64,000 nt of DNA from Enterococcus plantarum (GTDB lineage: Bacteria > Bacillota > Bacilli > Lactobacillales > Enterococcaceae): assembly GCF_001730295.1 (NCBI RefSeq), contig NZ_MIKA01000047.1, positions 107,075 through 171,074 on the forward strand. The letters run 5' to 3'. Positions 10,019 to 18,839 of the stretch are shown piece by piece (position 1 is the first letter of the stretch; every line of letters begins with the position of its first letter). The notes under the pieces are model-generated. The model worked only from the letters and a program-made list of their open reading frames with translations, had not been told where the DNA came from and did not search any database. The translations under genes were made by a program, and so were the position numbers.

Positions 10019-11065
10019 ATGAAAAAAAACCATCTGTTTGCTGTGTTTATTTTATGCAGTATTGTTGGATTGTCAGGTTGTAAACCAGATCAAAGAAGAG
10101 AGACTGAACAATCTAGTACCACGTCCAGACCCGCCATTTTTAATCCAGCTTCATCGGAGACACAAGCCAAAAATGAAGAAGTGGAAAAAACTGACGTGAA
10201 TGATGTAACGTTTGAAAATACTTCGTATAACTATGATGTTGTTACGGGGGCGACTCAGACAACCTTTGGATCGAACCCAAAACCTCTATACACATATGAA
10301 GAAAAATTAAAGAAAATGTTTTGGTCAAATCAACCTCCGTTAGGGTTGATGGAGGGAAACTATTTTACAAATGAAGGGTATTTTGATGTGGGAAATAAAG
10401 GCATTGTTGAGATTGTTACCGATGAAACGAATAAAATCATCAATGTTGAATTTAATGAATACGGAGCGGAAAATTATTATGCCTCAAAATATGCAGGAGC
10501 GAATAAACGCCTTTCTGATTATGCTTTTTTCCAAGCACAAAACCCAAGAACAGATACGACCTTAGTCACGGTGGTCAATGGCATCACGTTTGTAGAAAAA
10601 CAAATGCGAGAAGAAAATCGGGTTGATGGAAACTTTGAAACAGTCAAAGGCTCTTCAACGACTGCAAGACAAGGATTAATGGCAATTGCAGCTGAACTAA
10701 AAGACGAAATCAAACAACCGTCGAAAACGAAGTATATCGGATATGCGGAGGATTTTGGTAATGGATTGATTGGCAGACTTCAATTGACCGTCACGGATGG
10801 AAAGATTGATACTGCGCGTTATGATGAATATTTTGCTGATCAGCCAGAGAAAATTGCGGAAGATCAGTTAAAACAATATTATCGCCAATCGAAATACTTT
10901 TCGCTAGATTATAATGAAAAGACAAACAATGATTTCGTAACATTTGCTGACGGATTGACACATGCAATTGTTACACAACAGTCACTACTAGTTGAGAATA
11001 GTGAAGTGACAAAGCATCCGTCTTTTGCTTCCTATCAAAAATTGATTGAGCATGTTAAACTTTAG
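10019..11065 (+). CDS. Lipoprotein with FMN-binding-like repeats
   Basis: A 348-residue exported lipoprotein with lipobox VGLSGC (C21). A Ser/Thr/Glu-rich linker is followed by NYDVVTGATQTTFG, which resembles the SGATxT/S motif at which FMN is covalently attached by ApbE-type enzymes. Two similar domains follow (about 110-235 and 240-345), each with a strand pattern like FMN_bind domains (VEIVTDETNKIINVEFNEYG and LQLTVTDGKIDTARYDEYF). The second motif position (VKGSSTTARQGL) is degenerate. PplA-like lipoproteins of extracellular electron transfer have this general design, but the assignment is tentative. It is the last gene of the sensor operon, 24 bp after the regulator, with a terminator at 11135-11170. 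Confidence 0.65.
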   Translation: MKKNHLFAVFILCSIVGLSGCKPDQRRETEQSSTTSRPAIFNPASSETQAKNEEVEKTDVNDVTFENTSYNYDVVTGATQTTFGSNPKPLYTYEEKLKKMFWSNQPPLGLMEGNYFTNEGYFDVGNKGIVEIVTDETNKIINVEFNEYGAENYYASKYAGANKRLSDYAFFQAQNPRTDTTLVTVVNGITFVEKQMREENRVDGNFETVKGSSTTARQGLMAIAAELKDEIKQPSKTKYIGYAEDFGNGLIGRLQLTVTDGKIDTARYDEYFADQPEKIAEDQLKQYYRQSKYFSLDYNEKTNNDFVTFADGLTHAIVTQQSLLVENSEVTKHPSFASYQKLIEHVKL

Positions 11066-11134
11066 TCTATTTCCATTGCTGTTTCAAAGTACTTTTGTCA
11101 CAAGTTCCATTCAGTAGACATCAAATATAAGCAG

Positions 11135-11170
11135 AAAAAAGTTGACGATTGTTTCATCGTTAACTTTTTT
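11135..11170 (+). terminator. Terminator of the sensor operon
   Basis: AAAAAAGTTGACGA pairs with TCGTTAACTTTTTT (one G-U) around an 8-base loop. Confidence 0.85.
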
Positions 11171-11238
11171 GTTACTTCAAATTATAGAGTTCAGATTAAT
11201 TTTAATGCATTAAAATTAAAAATATTCTCATTTTATTC

Positions 11239-11267
11239 TTCATTTTAGGTGGAGAATAGATTATACT
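11239..11267 (+). promoter_or_regulatory. Promoter of the MFS/amidohydrolase operon
   Basis: TTCATT (11239-11244), 17 bases and TATACT (11262-11267). About 100 bases of leader follow before the MFS gene. Confidence 0.5.
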
Positions 11268-11294
11268 AAAGTAATAGTAGTAAGTATAATGAAG

Positions 11295-11343
11295 TAGTGG
11301 AGCAGATGAGAGTTGTCTTTGACTAGCCACAGGGTTAGTTTTA
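11295..11343 (+). promoter_or_regulatory. Structured leader of unknown class
   Basis: CTAGCC and GGTTAG form a 6-bp hairpin around ACAG, followed by TTTT, like a weak terminator. An upstream GTGG could pair instead with the CCAC inside that hairpin. This might be an attenuator, but I recognise no known riboswitch class. Confidence 0.25.
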
Positions 11344-11371
11344 CGCTACGCTTTTATATTAAGGAGGGCAT

Positions 11372-12571
11372 ATGGAAAAACGTAAAACAAAGAAAACGGG
11401 TTTATTGTTAGTAGCATTATTTTTAGGGTATACTATGGTATATATCGACAAACTTTCAGTAGGGTATTCGCTGATTCCCATCTCAGAGGAATTTGGATTA
11501 GACCCAGCAGCGAAGGGTATGATCATGAGTGCTTTTTTCCTTGGTTACGCAATTATGCAGATTCCGATGGGCTTAGTCATCAATAAAGTTGGCTCAAGAG
11601 TTGTGTTGATCGGTTCTGTTTTAGGAATGGGTTTATTTTCATTCCTATTTGGTTTTGGAACATCGTTGATCATGTTTATGTCGTTACGCTTCTTAACTGG
11701 ATTTTTAGCGCATTCAGGTTATGCATCGTCAGCGAGTAAGGAAGTTACGATGAACTTTCCACCAGAGAAGCGAACCTTTGCACAAGGGATCTTATTATCA
11801 TCCTCTGGTGTAGCAGGTTTTATTGGACCATTAGCGTTATCACCAATTATTACAAATGCGGGTTGGAAAAATGCCTATATGCTTTTAACTGCCATGGCGG
11901 TAGTCATTGCTATTTTTCTAATTATCGCTATTCCTAGAAATGAAAAAGCAAAAGAAAAAGAAGAGGCCATTGTGACCAAAACGGAAAAGATTTCGATTTT
12001 AGTTATTTGGTCAGATATTCGAGTATGGATTTTATTTTTAAGCTCATTCTTCATTAACTGCTTGTTATACGGACTCTCAAGTTGGGTACCAAGCTTTCTG
12101 ACGGGGGAACGTGGTTTGGCACTAAATGGTGCGGCTGTAATCAGTAGTGTGGGTGGTTTGTTCATGCTGATTGGTTCGATTGGCGGTAGTTATGTTGTCG
12201 GAAGATTTTTCCAACACAAGGAAAAGGCAGTCGTTGCAATCACGGCTATTTTAGGCACACTTTCAGCATTTGGTTCTTATTATATCGGTAATCTTGTTTT
12301 ATTATCGATTGTAATGGGCTTGGCAAACTTTTTCTTGATCATCTCATTTGTTACGATGATGAGCATCCCATTAAGAATCTTTGAAGGCGCTAAGTTTGCT
12401 CCAAGCTATGGCACACTAGCAACAGGAGGAATTCTCGGTGGATTTGTTTCACCGACTCTTATCGGAAAATTAGTGGAGCTGTCAAACGGTCAGTATATTT
12501 CAACATTTATTTTCTTTTTAGTGGTGGGCTTATTAACCGCCGTAACAATTATGTTTATTAAACAAAAATAA
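11372..12571 (+). CDS. MFS transporter, anion:cation symporter-like
   Basis: A 399-residue major facilitator carrier with about 12 transmembrane helices. The N-terminal MVYIDKLSVGYSLIPISEEF, the loop GLVINKVGSRVVLIGS and LRFLTGFLAHSGYASSASKE are typical of the ACS-type subgroup that carries organic anions. It is followed 53 bp later by an M20 amidohydrolase, so the carrier may import an acylated amino acid or peptide-like compound that the enzyme cleaves; the substrate is inference. The ATG at 11372 has AAGGAGGG directly upstream. Confidence 0.88.
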   Translation: MEKRKTKKTGLLLVALFLGYTMVYIDKLSVGYSLIPISEEFGLDPAAKGMIMSAFFLGYAIMQIPMGLVINKVGSRVVLIGSVLGMGLFSFLFGFGTSLIMFMSLRFLTGFLAHSGYASSASKEVTMNFPPEKRTFAQGILLSSSGVAGFIGPLALSPIITNAGWKNAYMLLTAMAVVIAIFLIIAIPRNEKAKEKEEAIVTKTEKISILVIWSDIRVWILFLSSFFINCLLYGLSSWVPSFLTGERGLALNGAAVISSVGGLFMLIGSIGGSYVVGRFFQHKEKAVVAITAILGTLSAFGSYYIGNLVLLSIVMGLANFFLIISFVTMMSIPLRIFEGAKFAPSYGTLATGGILGGFVSPTLIGKLVELSNGQYISTFIFFLVVGLLTAVTIMFIKQK

Positions 12572-12624
12572 TGCGATAGTTTCGTTCATTCTAATGAAAA
12601 CTAAATTAAAGGGAGGAACCACCA

Positions 12625-13794
12625 ATGACAAACATTCAAGAACAAATGCCTCAAGCAGATATGATCAAATGGAGAAGACATTTACATCGTCATCCAGAAT
12701 TATCATTTCATGAAGTTGAAACGGCAAAATATATCCAAAAGGTCTTAGCCGATTTTCCTAACTTAGAAGTTACCTCTTTAACGGAAAATAGTGTGATTGC
12801 TACTTTGAAAGGGAGTAAACCTGGCAAAACGATTGCTTTGCGAGCAGATATTGATGCATTGCCGATCATGGAAGAAGCGGATGTTGATTTCCCGTCCGAA
12901 AATCCAGGTGTCATGCATGCTTGCGGACACGATACCCATACAGCAATGCTTTTGGGTGCTATTAAAGTTTTAAGCGGAATGCAAGACAAAATTGCAGGAA
13001 CGGTGAAGTTTATTTTCCAACCGGCCGAAGAAGAACCACCGGGGGGAGCAAAATTACTAGTTGAAGCGGGTGTTATGGATGATGTGGATATGGTGTTCGG
13101 TCTACATATCGCGCCGAATATCCCTGTTGGTATGGTGGGGACTAGAAAAGGAGCAGCTAGCGCCGCTTCTGATGTCTTTACATTGAAAATCCAAGGAAAA
13201 GGCTCACATGGTTCAACCCCCGACTTATCTGTTGACCCTATCATGATTGGAGTCGAAATCATCAATAATTTAAATAATATCGTCTCAAGAAATATTAGTC
13301 CTTTTGACAATGCCGTTATTTCAATCGGTGAATTTAATGCTGGAAAAACAGCCAATGTTATTCCGGATACAGCACAAATCCAAGGAACGGTTCGTACGAA
13401 TAATAAAGAAGTTCGTCAGTTTATCAAAACACGAATTGAAGGAATTATTGATGGAATTTGTAAGATGTATGGAGCTAGTTATGACTTAGATTATTTACTA
13501 GGCTATAGTGAGGTCAATAATGATAGTGATGCAACAGATCTTGTTTTGGCAGCAGCTGAAAAAGTGGTCGGTAAAGAGCGAATATTTGAAGCGCCAAAAA
13601 TGATGGGCGGTGAAGATTTCTCAGCATACACAGATGTGAAGCCAGGATCATTCTTTATTTTAGGCGGTGGAACGGCGGCAGAAGGATGTGGCTATATGAA
13701 CCATCATCCGAAATTCAAAATTATGGAGGAGTGCTTCCCAGTGGGTTCCGGGATGCATGCACAGCTTATTTTAGATATTTTGGGACAAGAATAA
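12625..13794 (+). CDS. M20 family amidohydrolase (aminoacylase/IAA-amino acid hydrolase type)
   Basis: A 389-residue cytosolic metallohydrolase that would remove an acyl group from an N-acyl amino acid. The two-metal site is complete: HACGHDTHTA, QPAEEEPPGG, the histidine of FGLHIAP and the C-terminal HHPKFKI. The lid/dimerisation domain holds GKGSHGSTPDLSVDPI. Length is normal for the HipO/aminoacylase group. It shares a transcript with the MFS gene and is followed by a strong terminator. GGGAGGAA precedes the ATG. Substrate could be an N-acetyl or hippurate-like compound. Confidence 0.92.
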   Translation: MTNIQEQMPQADMIKWRRHLHRHPELSFHEVETAKYIQKVLADFPNLEVTSLTENSVIATLKGSKPGKTIALRADIDALPIMEEADVDFPSENPGVMHACGHDTHTAMLLGAIKVLSGMQDKIAGTVKFIFQPAEEEPPGGAKLLVEAGVMDDVDMVFGLHIAPNIPVGMVGTRKGAASAASDVFTLKIQGKGSHGSTPDLSVDPIMIGVEIINNLNNIVSRNISPFDNAVISIGEFNAGKTANVIPDTAQIQGTVRTNNKEVRQFIKTRIEGIIDGICKMYGASYDLDYLLGYSEVNNDSDATDLVLAAAEKVVGKERIFEAPKMMGGEDFSAYTDVKPGSFFILGGGTAAEGCGYMNHHPKFKIMEECFPVGSGMHAQLILDILGQE

Positions 13795-13801
13795 ATTTGA
13801 T

Positions 13802-13837
13802 AAAAAGAACTTTAACGTCAGTGTTAAGGTTCTTTTT
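13802..13837 (+). terminator. Terminator of the MFS/amidohydrolase operon
   Basis: AAAAAGAACTTTAAC pairs with GTTAAGGTTCTTTTT around a 6-base loop. Confidence 0.9.
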
Positions 13838-13997
13838 ATCTTCTAATTGTTAAAAGTAGGCATTAAATAAATACAAATAGTTGCGATTTTAATTACTTAA
13901 ACGAAAAAATCGTATCTATTAAACAATGAAAGAATCATAACGGAAACGTTAAAATGTAATAAATAACAAAAGAACGATACAACAGTAGCAAATACTA

Positions 13998-14297
13998 AAA
14001 AAAGGGTAAAATAAAGCCGAAGTAGATGAAATCATCCGTTGGCTAACTGGCTATGACAAAATTTTATTGCAAAAGCAACTTGATGAAAAAGTCGATTTTG
14101 AAATTTTTTTTGAAGACGCACCAGAAATGAACCCGAATGTTTCGTTGATCAAAGGTGTTGGTTGTGGCTATCGCGTTGAATATATCGAAGACAAGTTAAT
14201 GCAGAAAATTCGTTATATGGATAAACGGATTGATGAATTAGCTAAAGGAAAAACAATACAAAATAATAAAAATACAGTCTTATTGTTATCTAGATAG
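13998..14297 (+). pseudogene. DUF2200 gene remnant
   Basis: From 14013 the frame reads [16 protein letters not shown], then [37 protein letters not shown] and [14 protein letters not shown], which is the conserved body of small DUF2200 proteins of about 110-120 residues. Upstream, KKG is followed by an in-frame TAA where related proteins continue KKGRTKAE, and further stops lie before it, so the first 25-30 residues are lost. A TTG at 14067 without a ribosome site is the only start left. I read this as a decayed gene. Its 3' end runs into a terminator-like hairpin. Confidence 0.75.
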
Positions 14298-14330
14298 TCG
14301 TTCGTATCTAGATAGATGAGGCTGTTTTTT
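14272..14330 (+). terminator. Terminator hairpin after the DUF2200 remnant
   Basis: The palindrome TATCTAGATA occurs twice (14287-14296 and 14305-14314), giving a 10-bp stem. It is extended by partial pairing of CAGTCTTAT with ATGAGGCTG and followed by six T residues. Confidence 0.75.
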
Positions 14331-14562
14331 AGCAATTTAGTAGATGAGGCAATACAAGTGTGAATTTAGTGTAATAACCTCAAAACTATATGGGGATACG
14401 TTGGCTTTTGTTCGATTTATTCGTATGGTAATCTACTGATAACCCTTTAACTACAAAAAAGTATGAATATTCTATCAATAAAGAGCAACGTAACATCAAA
14501 ATTGCTTTTTAAATCAGGCCTAGTATGTGATATTTAAGAGAACACAGACAGGAGGGACTAAC

Positions 14563-14670
14563 ATGAAGAAAAAATTTTTTTACGATGGTCGAAGAAATCG
14601 CTTCTTTGGTGAAGGAAATGTCTCGACAAACAAAGAAGTAAAGATAAAACTGAGTAGAATGGTCACATAG
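14563..14670 (+). CDS. Small ORF, 35 residues
   Basis: Reads MKKKFFYDGRRNRFFGEGNV and 15 more residues, strongly basic. The ATG has a very good ribosome site (CAGGAGGGA) eight bases upstream, which is the main support. I recognise no family. It lies 66 bp upstream of a small XRE regulator and may share its transcript. It could also be a truncated gene or a leader peptide. Confidence 0.4.
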   Translation: MKKKFFYDGRRNRFFGEGNVSTNKEVKIKLSRMVT

Positions 14671-14736
14671 TTTTTTATGTGAAATCATAAGAACATTTCA
14701 TACATAAAAAACGTTTTGAAGGTAGGATGACATTTT

Positions 14737-14937
14737 ATGGAGATAGGAAAATTGTTGAAAATCCGCAGAGAGCAAAAAGAGTTAACACAGCAGCAAGTTG
14801 CTGCAAAATTTCATGTAACGAGACAAACAGTCTCACGTTGGGAAAATGAAAAATCGTATCCAAATATTGATACCTTGGTTGAACTAAGCTTGTTTTTTGA
14901 TTTTTCTCTTGATGAAATTTTAAAAGGAACTGAGTAG
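14737..14937 (+). CDS. Small XRE-family DNA-binding protein
   Basis: A 66-residue protein that is almost only a Cro/C1 helix-turn-helix: LLKIRREQKELTQQQVAAKF, then RQTVSRWENEKSYPNIDTL and FDFSLDEILKG. Such stand-alone domains act as dimeric repressors. AGGATG lies about 8 bases upstream of the ATG. It resembles the DNA-binding parts of the XRE proteins at 5059-5538 and 26893-27315 but lacks their membrane segments. A terminator follows at 15017-15058. Target genes are unknown. Confidence 0.85.
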   Translation: MEIGKLLKIRREQKELTQQQVAAKFHVTRQTVSRWENEKSYPNIDTLVELSLFFDFSLDEILKGTE

Positions 14938-15016
14938 AATGATTATAAGAAGATTATTTGATTTATAGGCGTGAAATTTATACCTGATCAAAATCCTGTT
15001 CAATCAAAAGATTAAG

Positions 15017-15058
15017 CCTAGATATGAGAGTAATGACTCTTGTGTGTAGGTTTTTTTT
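15017..15058 (+). terminator. Terminator after the small XRE gene
   Basis: CCTAGATATGAGAG pairs imperfectly with CTCTTGTGTGTAGG, followed by eight T residues. Confidence 0.8.
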
Positions 15059-15386
15059 GTTTCAGGGGATGTCTTCATGTTAAGTTGCTTGCTATTGGGC
15101 TTATTAACGATAGTTTTTTGATAAAGAGAATGGTGTGATAATAAAAAGCAATAGATTGTTCTTTTTAAAAAACAGGGAATGATGAGACATAATAATCTCT
15201 TACAGAAGAAGTAATTTTGCTAGAAAGAAAAATTTAATGAAATTCTTTGATCTATTTGAATATGTCACTCAATTTAATAACATAAATAAAAAACATTTGT
15301 TCTATATTAAAAAAATAGTTTATATTATATAATAATAATTGCAATAAATAATATATAAGGAGAATAAATAAAAGGGGAAGTACGTA
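15059..15386. other. AT-rich upstream region of the secreted protease
   Basis: About 330 bases without a gene. The last 90 bases are extremely AT-rich, with several TATAAT-like boxes near 15318-15332 that could serve the protease gene. No repeat or structured RNA stands out. Confidence 0.4.
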
Positions 15387-17966
15387 ATGAAAAAGGAGAA
15401 GAGTATGATAAAAAAATTGTTGTTAGTAAGTTTTTTAGGAATAATGTTGGTTGGTGGTTTTAGTCAAGCACATGCTGAAGAGTTAAAAGGTAATGAGTAC
15501 GATTTTATAGAATATGATGTAAAAACAAAAAAGGAAAAAGTAATCTCTTATAGTGATACCCTTTACGAGGGAATGCCTGAACAACTGGAAGCAAATTTTC
15601 CAACTAATTTGAGATCCAATAGAGAGTTAGGAATCATAGGTGAAGATGATCGAATAAAAGTTCAAAATACAAGTGAATCTCCGTATTCAGCTGTAGGGCA
15701 GTTTGAATATCCCGGTCATGTAGGCAGTGGGGCGTTGATCCAGAAGAACCTTGTATTGACTGCTGCCCATGTTGTTTGGAGTCAGCAATTTTTAACGGAT
15801 GGTAAATTTGTTCCAGCACGTAATGGGTATGATGACAAAGCTTTTGGCGAAGCAAAAATTGAGAAAATCTATATTTTAAAAAAATATAAAGAAGCACCAA
15901 CAAATGAAACAGACTTTGCTTTGGTGAAATTAGACAGAAATATTGGTGAGAAAACGGGTTGGTTTGGCTTGACTTATCAAGATAAAGTAGGGGATACCTT
16001 TGTGACTAGTGGTTACCCCGCATCAGTAAATAATCAGAGCGATTTCTGCATGTATACTGCTGCAAAAAGTATTGATGAGAAAATAACCTATCAAATGAAT
16101 GGGAAAGAATATGAAATGAAATCTTGGGAAAAAGATCAAATTTTTACATTGTTTGATGGTACTAAAGGACAAAGTGGTTCTCCAATCTATGATTTAAATT
16201 CAAGAATAACTGGAGTACTCGCTGCATATGTGACAAGTCCTGTAGAAAAGAAAACCCTGTATTCAATGGGATCAAAAATTTCTAAAGAAAAGTTTGCAAT
16301 GATTCATACTATTTCAAATCAAGAAAATGCTAATTATGTTCCTGTCGATACTATTGCAATAGAACCCAAAAAAGTTACGATGGGAATAGAAGATACGTAT
16401 AAACTAGAGGCTGTTTTCTCGCCAACAAATGCTACCTATCAAGGTGTGGAATGGAAAAGTTCCAGCAAATATGTGAGTGTCAATGAATTTGGTGAAGTTT
16501 CGGTGTTGTTTGATATATTAGGAACAGTAACAATTACTGCAACATCTATCGATAATGGAAAAACTGCAACTGCTGAGGTTACGATTGTTCCCGAGCGAAT
16601 TCCTGTAGACACAGTGAAAATTCAACCGGAGAACGTCTCTTTAAAAGTTGGTCAGAGTGAGCAGTTAACCGCAACGATTGTCCCTGAAAATGCGACAATC
16701 AATCAAATGAAATGGTCTTCTTCGGACCCTTCTGTAGTAAGCATTTCAAAAGATGGAATGATTAAAGGAATACAGGTGGGCGAAGCGACGATCACCGTTA
16801 TAACTGAAGATAATAAAGAAGCTGTGAGTACAATCCGTGTGACAGAAGAAGATGGACGGTACGGAACTGTTCCGTGGTGGTGGGATGAGGAGTCAGAGAC
16901 TTTGACTTTTGGCGGTGGAGAATTTCCTGATTCATTTCAGTCATATCTTTACGGTGTTGAAAATTCAGCACTATTGAATGGGAAAAAGATAAAACAAATT
17001 ACATTTACTGAGCCAGTTAAAGCTGCCAAATATTCAAGGGGAGTATTTCAATATTTATCCTCTTTAAAATCAATTAATAATCTAGGGTTACTTGATACAT
17101 CTGGTGTTATAGATATGCAGTGTATGTTTTCTGGAGCTAGTAGCTTAACCGAGTTGGATATATCTAATTGGGATGTTTCTAAGGTGAAAACTATGGCTGG
17201 AATGTTTTCTGAAGCGAAAAGTCTAGTAAGCTTAGATGTTTCTAAATGGGATACTTCCAATGTACAACACATGAATGATATGTTCTTTCAAGCTTATAAT
17301 TTATTAAATTTAGATGTTTCCAACTGGGATACTTCTAATGTGGTTCATATGAGTAGAATGTTTTTCGATGTTTACAAAATAAAAAGTCTAAACGTTTCAA
17401 ATTGGAATACATCTAATGTGACGAACATGGATTCAATATTTCAACGTGCACGTTCCTTATCAGATTTAAATGTAAGTAACTGGGATACCTCTAATGCGAA
17501 ATACATGAATAGCATGTTTAGAGAAACAAATCATTTAAAGAATCTTGATTTAAGCAAATGGAATACCAGTAACGTAATAAATATGAATCGTATGTTCGCT
17601 TCTGCGCATAATTTAAAAAATTTAGATCTAAGTAACTGGAATATAAGTAATGTAAAAAATCTAGATTCTATGTTCAGTTACGCAAGAGGTTTAACAAGCT
17701 TAGATATAAGTAATTGGGATACTAGTAATGTCATAAATATGAATGCTATGTTTGATTATGCAACTGATTTAGCTAGCCTCACGTTAGGGGAGAAAAGTAT
17801 CTTTAACTCATCTGTTAAATTATATGAACCTAGGAAATCAACATATACTAGTAATTGGACTGGTAACTGGATACAAGGAAACCAAAAATATCAATCAAGT
17901 GATGAATTTATGACAAAATATGATGGTACAGCACCAGGGACGTATAAAAGAGAAGTACAAAACTAA
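15387..17966 (+). CDS. Secreted trypsin-like protease with Big2 and BspA repeat domains
   Basis: An 859-residue exported protein. The signal peptide (about 1-30) ends near SQAHA-EE. Residues about 90-305 form a chymotrypsin-fold serine protease of the V8/glutamyl-endopeptidase type: LTAAHVV (H128), NETDFALVKL (D176) and TKGQSGSPIYD (S263). Two bacterial Ig-like Big2 domains follow (about 312-405 and 406-490, each with VPVDT-like starts and WKSSSKYVSV / WSSSDPSVVS). From about 565 to 800 there are nine BspA/DUF285 leucine-rich repeats of exactly 26 residues with core LDVSNWDTSNVxxMxxMF. No LPxTG or cell-wall anchor is visible, so it is released or bound by its repeats. A host- or biofilm-surface protease is likely. 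Two ATGs 18 bp apart both have ribosome sites. Confidence 0.9.
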   Translation: MKKEKSMIKKLLLVSFLGIMLVGGFSQAHAEELKGNEYDFIEYDVKTKKEKVISYSDTLYEGMPEQLEANFPTNLRSNRELGIIGEDDRIKVQNTSESPYSAVGQFEYPGHVGSGALIQKNLVLTAAHVVWSQQFLTDGKFVPARNGYDDKAFGEAKIEKIYILKKYKEAPTNETDFALVKLDRNIGEKTGWFGLTYQDKVGDTFVTSGYPASVNNQSDFCMYTAAKSIDEKITYQMNGKEYEMKSWEKDQIFTLFDGTKGQSGSPIYDLNSRITGVLAAYVTSPVEKKTLYSMGSKISKEKFAMIHTISNQENANYVPVDTIAIEPKKVTMGIEDTYKLEAVFSPTNATYQGVEWKSSSKYVSVNEFGEVSVLFDILGTVTITATSIDNGKTATAEVTIVPERIPVDTVKIQPENVSLKVGQSEQLTATIVPENATINQMKWSSSDPSVVSISKDGMIKGIQVGEATITVITEDNKEAVSTIRVTEEDGRYGTVPWWWDEESETLTFGGGEFPDSFQSYLYGVENSALLNGKKIKQITFTEPVKAAKYSRGVFQYLSSLKSINNLGLLDTSGVIDMQCMFSGASSLTELDISNWDVSKVKTMAGMFSEAKSLVSLDVSKWDTSNVQHMNDMFFQAYNLLNLDVSNWDTSNVVHMSRMFFDVYKIKSLNVSNWNTSNVTNMDSIFQRARSLSDLNVSNWDTSNAKYMNSMFRETNHLKNLDLSKWNTSNVINMNRMFASAHNLKNLDLSNWNISNVKNLDSMFSYARGLTSLDISNWDTSNVINMNAMFDYATDLASLTLGEKSIFNSSVKLYEPRKSTYTSNWTGNWIQGNQKYQSSDEFMTKYDGTAPGTYKREVQN

Positions 17967-17978
17967 AACGGTTATCCG

Positions 17979-18013
17979 AAAATAGGAGCACGGCATTAGT
18001 GCTTCTATTTTTT
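17979..18013 (+). terminator. Terminator of the protease gene
   Basis: AAAATAGGAGCAC pairs with GTGCTTCTATTTT around a 7-base loop, followed by T residues. Confidence 0.85.
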
Positions 18014-18029
18014 GTAAGATTACGATTTT

Positions 18030-18067
18030 ATAAACTAGGAACACTCAACGAAGTGAACCTAGTTTAT
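18030..18067. terminator. Bidirectional terminator
   Basis: ATAAACTAGG and CCTAGTTTAT pair perfectly, with an inner CACT/AGTG stem. It lies between the convergent protease gene and the 18080-18373 gene, and T residues on both strands fit termination of both. Confidence 0.8.
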
Positions 18068-18079
18068 TTTTTCCCAACA

Positions 18080-18373
18080 TCACTTCGTCAAAAATTCACC
18101 CACAATTTTTCTCTCCCCATCCAACTTCCTAACCTTCTCCTCCTCAATCTCCATCAACCTAATAAACTCCTCAAAAAAAGCATGAAACAAATGCCCACAA
18201 GCATAATACTCCTTCACAACCTTTTTCTTATTAATCGGCCCTTTCCGAAACTGAAAAAAATGATCCAACACAGCAAGCGGCTCCTCCCAAGACTGCAACC
18301 GATCCAACGTATGCTGCAAATCCGTAATATCCTGATAAGGAATCACCTTTAAACTCTGACCTTCTTTTTTCAT
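18080..18373 (-). CDS. Conserved-looking hypothetical protein, 97 residues
   Basis: A 97-residue soluble, helical and strongly charged protein starting MKKEGQSLKVIPYQDITDLQ. An Asp/His-rich middle (LAVLDHFFQFRKGPINKKK) is followed by a helix with CGHLFHAFFEEFIRLMEIEE. I do not recognise the family. The ATG at 18373 has a strong site AAGGAGG nine bases upstream, which makes this strand the real one; the plus-strand frame over the same bases has none. Its 3' end abuts a bidirectional terminator. Its upstream side is a long gene-free stretch. Confidence 0.7.
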   Translation of the reverse strand: MKKEGQSLKVIPYQDITDLQHTLDRLQSWEEPLAVLDHFFQFRKGPINKKKVVKEYYACGHLFHAFFEEFIRLMEIEEEKVRKLDGERKIVGEFLTK

Positions 18374-18803
18374 AATCCATTTCCTCCTTGTTTTACAAAT
18401 ATTCTTACAACCAGTAACACGAAGCGCTGAACAATAACATTCAACGCCTCATACACGCATTACATTTATCTGTACATTGACTTAGGCAACTATTTAAACA
18501 AACCAGTGATAGAAACGACTTATGTCTGATTTTTCCAAGTCTTGCTGATGTTTCCATCACTTTCTTCTCAAAGCAAAACAAAAAACGCTATTGTAGTAAT
18601 CAGTGAGAAAAAGCCAGCTTTTCGACAACTTCCCAAAAATGCTTCAATACGAAAAGCGTATTGCTTCATTTTTAGTCCAGTTGCTCAAACCTTAACGACT
18701 TTTTATCATCCTAACTTAACCACCAATACCGTCATCAATCTCCTAGATAAAGCCCAAACCCTCCATAAAATCCAAATTCCCAACCAAAATTTTCCAGACA
18801 GAC
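18374..18803. other. Gene-free stretch upstream of the small-RNA pair
   Basis: About 430 bases. There are open frames on the plus strand but none has a ribosome site or recognisable protein content. A small hairpin AATACG/CGTATT sits near 18650. It may hold the promoter of the minus-strand gene at 18080 and decayed sequence. Confidence 0.4.
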
Positions 18804-18832
18804 TAGAAAATCCCAGTAAAATTAGGTACAAT
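18804..18832 (+). promoter_or_regulatory. Promoter of small RNA A
   Basis: TAGAAA (18804-18809), 17 bases and TACAAT (18827-18832). The same two boxes with the same spacing stand before RNA B, which strengthens the call. Confidence 0.65.
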
Positions 18833-18839
18833 AAAAAGA

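Noticed and set aside
12708..13355. 215-codon minus-strand ORF
   Set aside because: Lies entirely antisense to the M20 amidohydrolase with all metal motifs on the plus strand; no ribosome site.
17999..18352. 117-codon plus-strand ORF
   Set aside because: Antisense to the 18080-18373 gene, which has a strong ribosome site; the plus frame overlaps two terminators.
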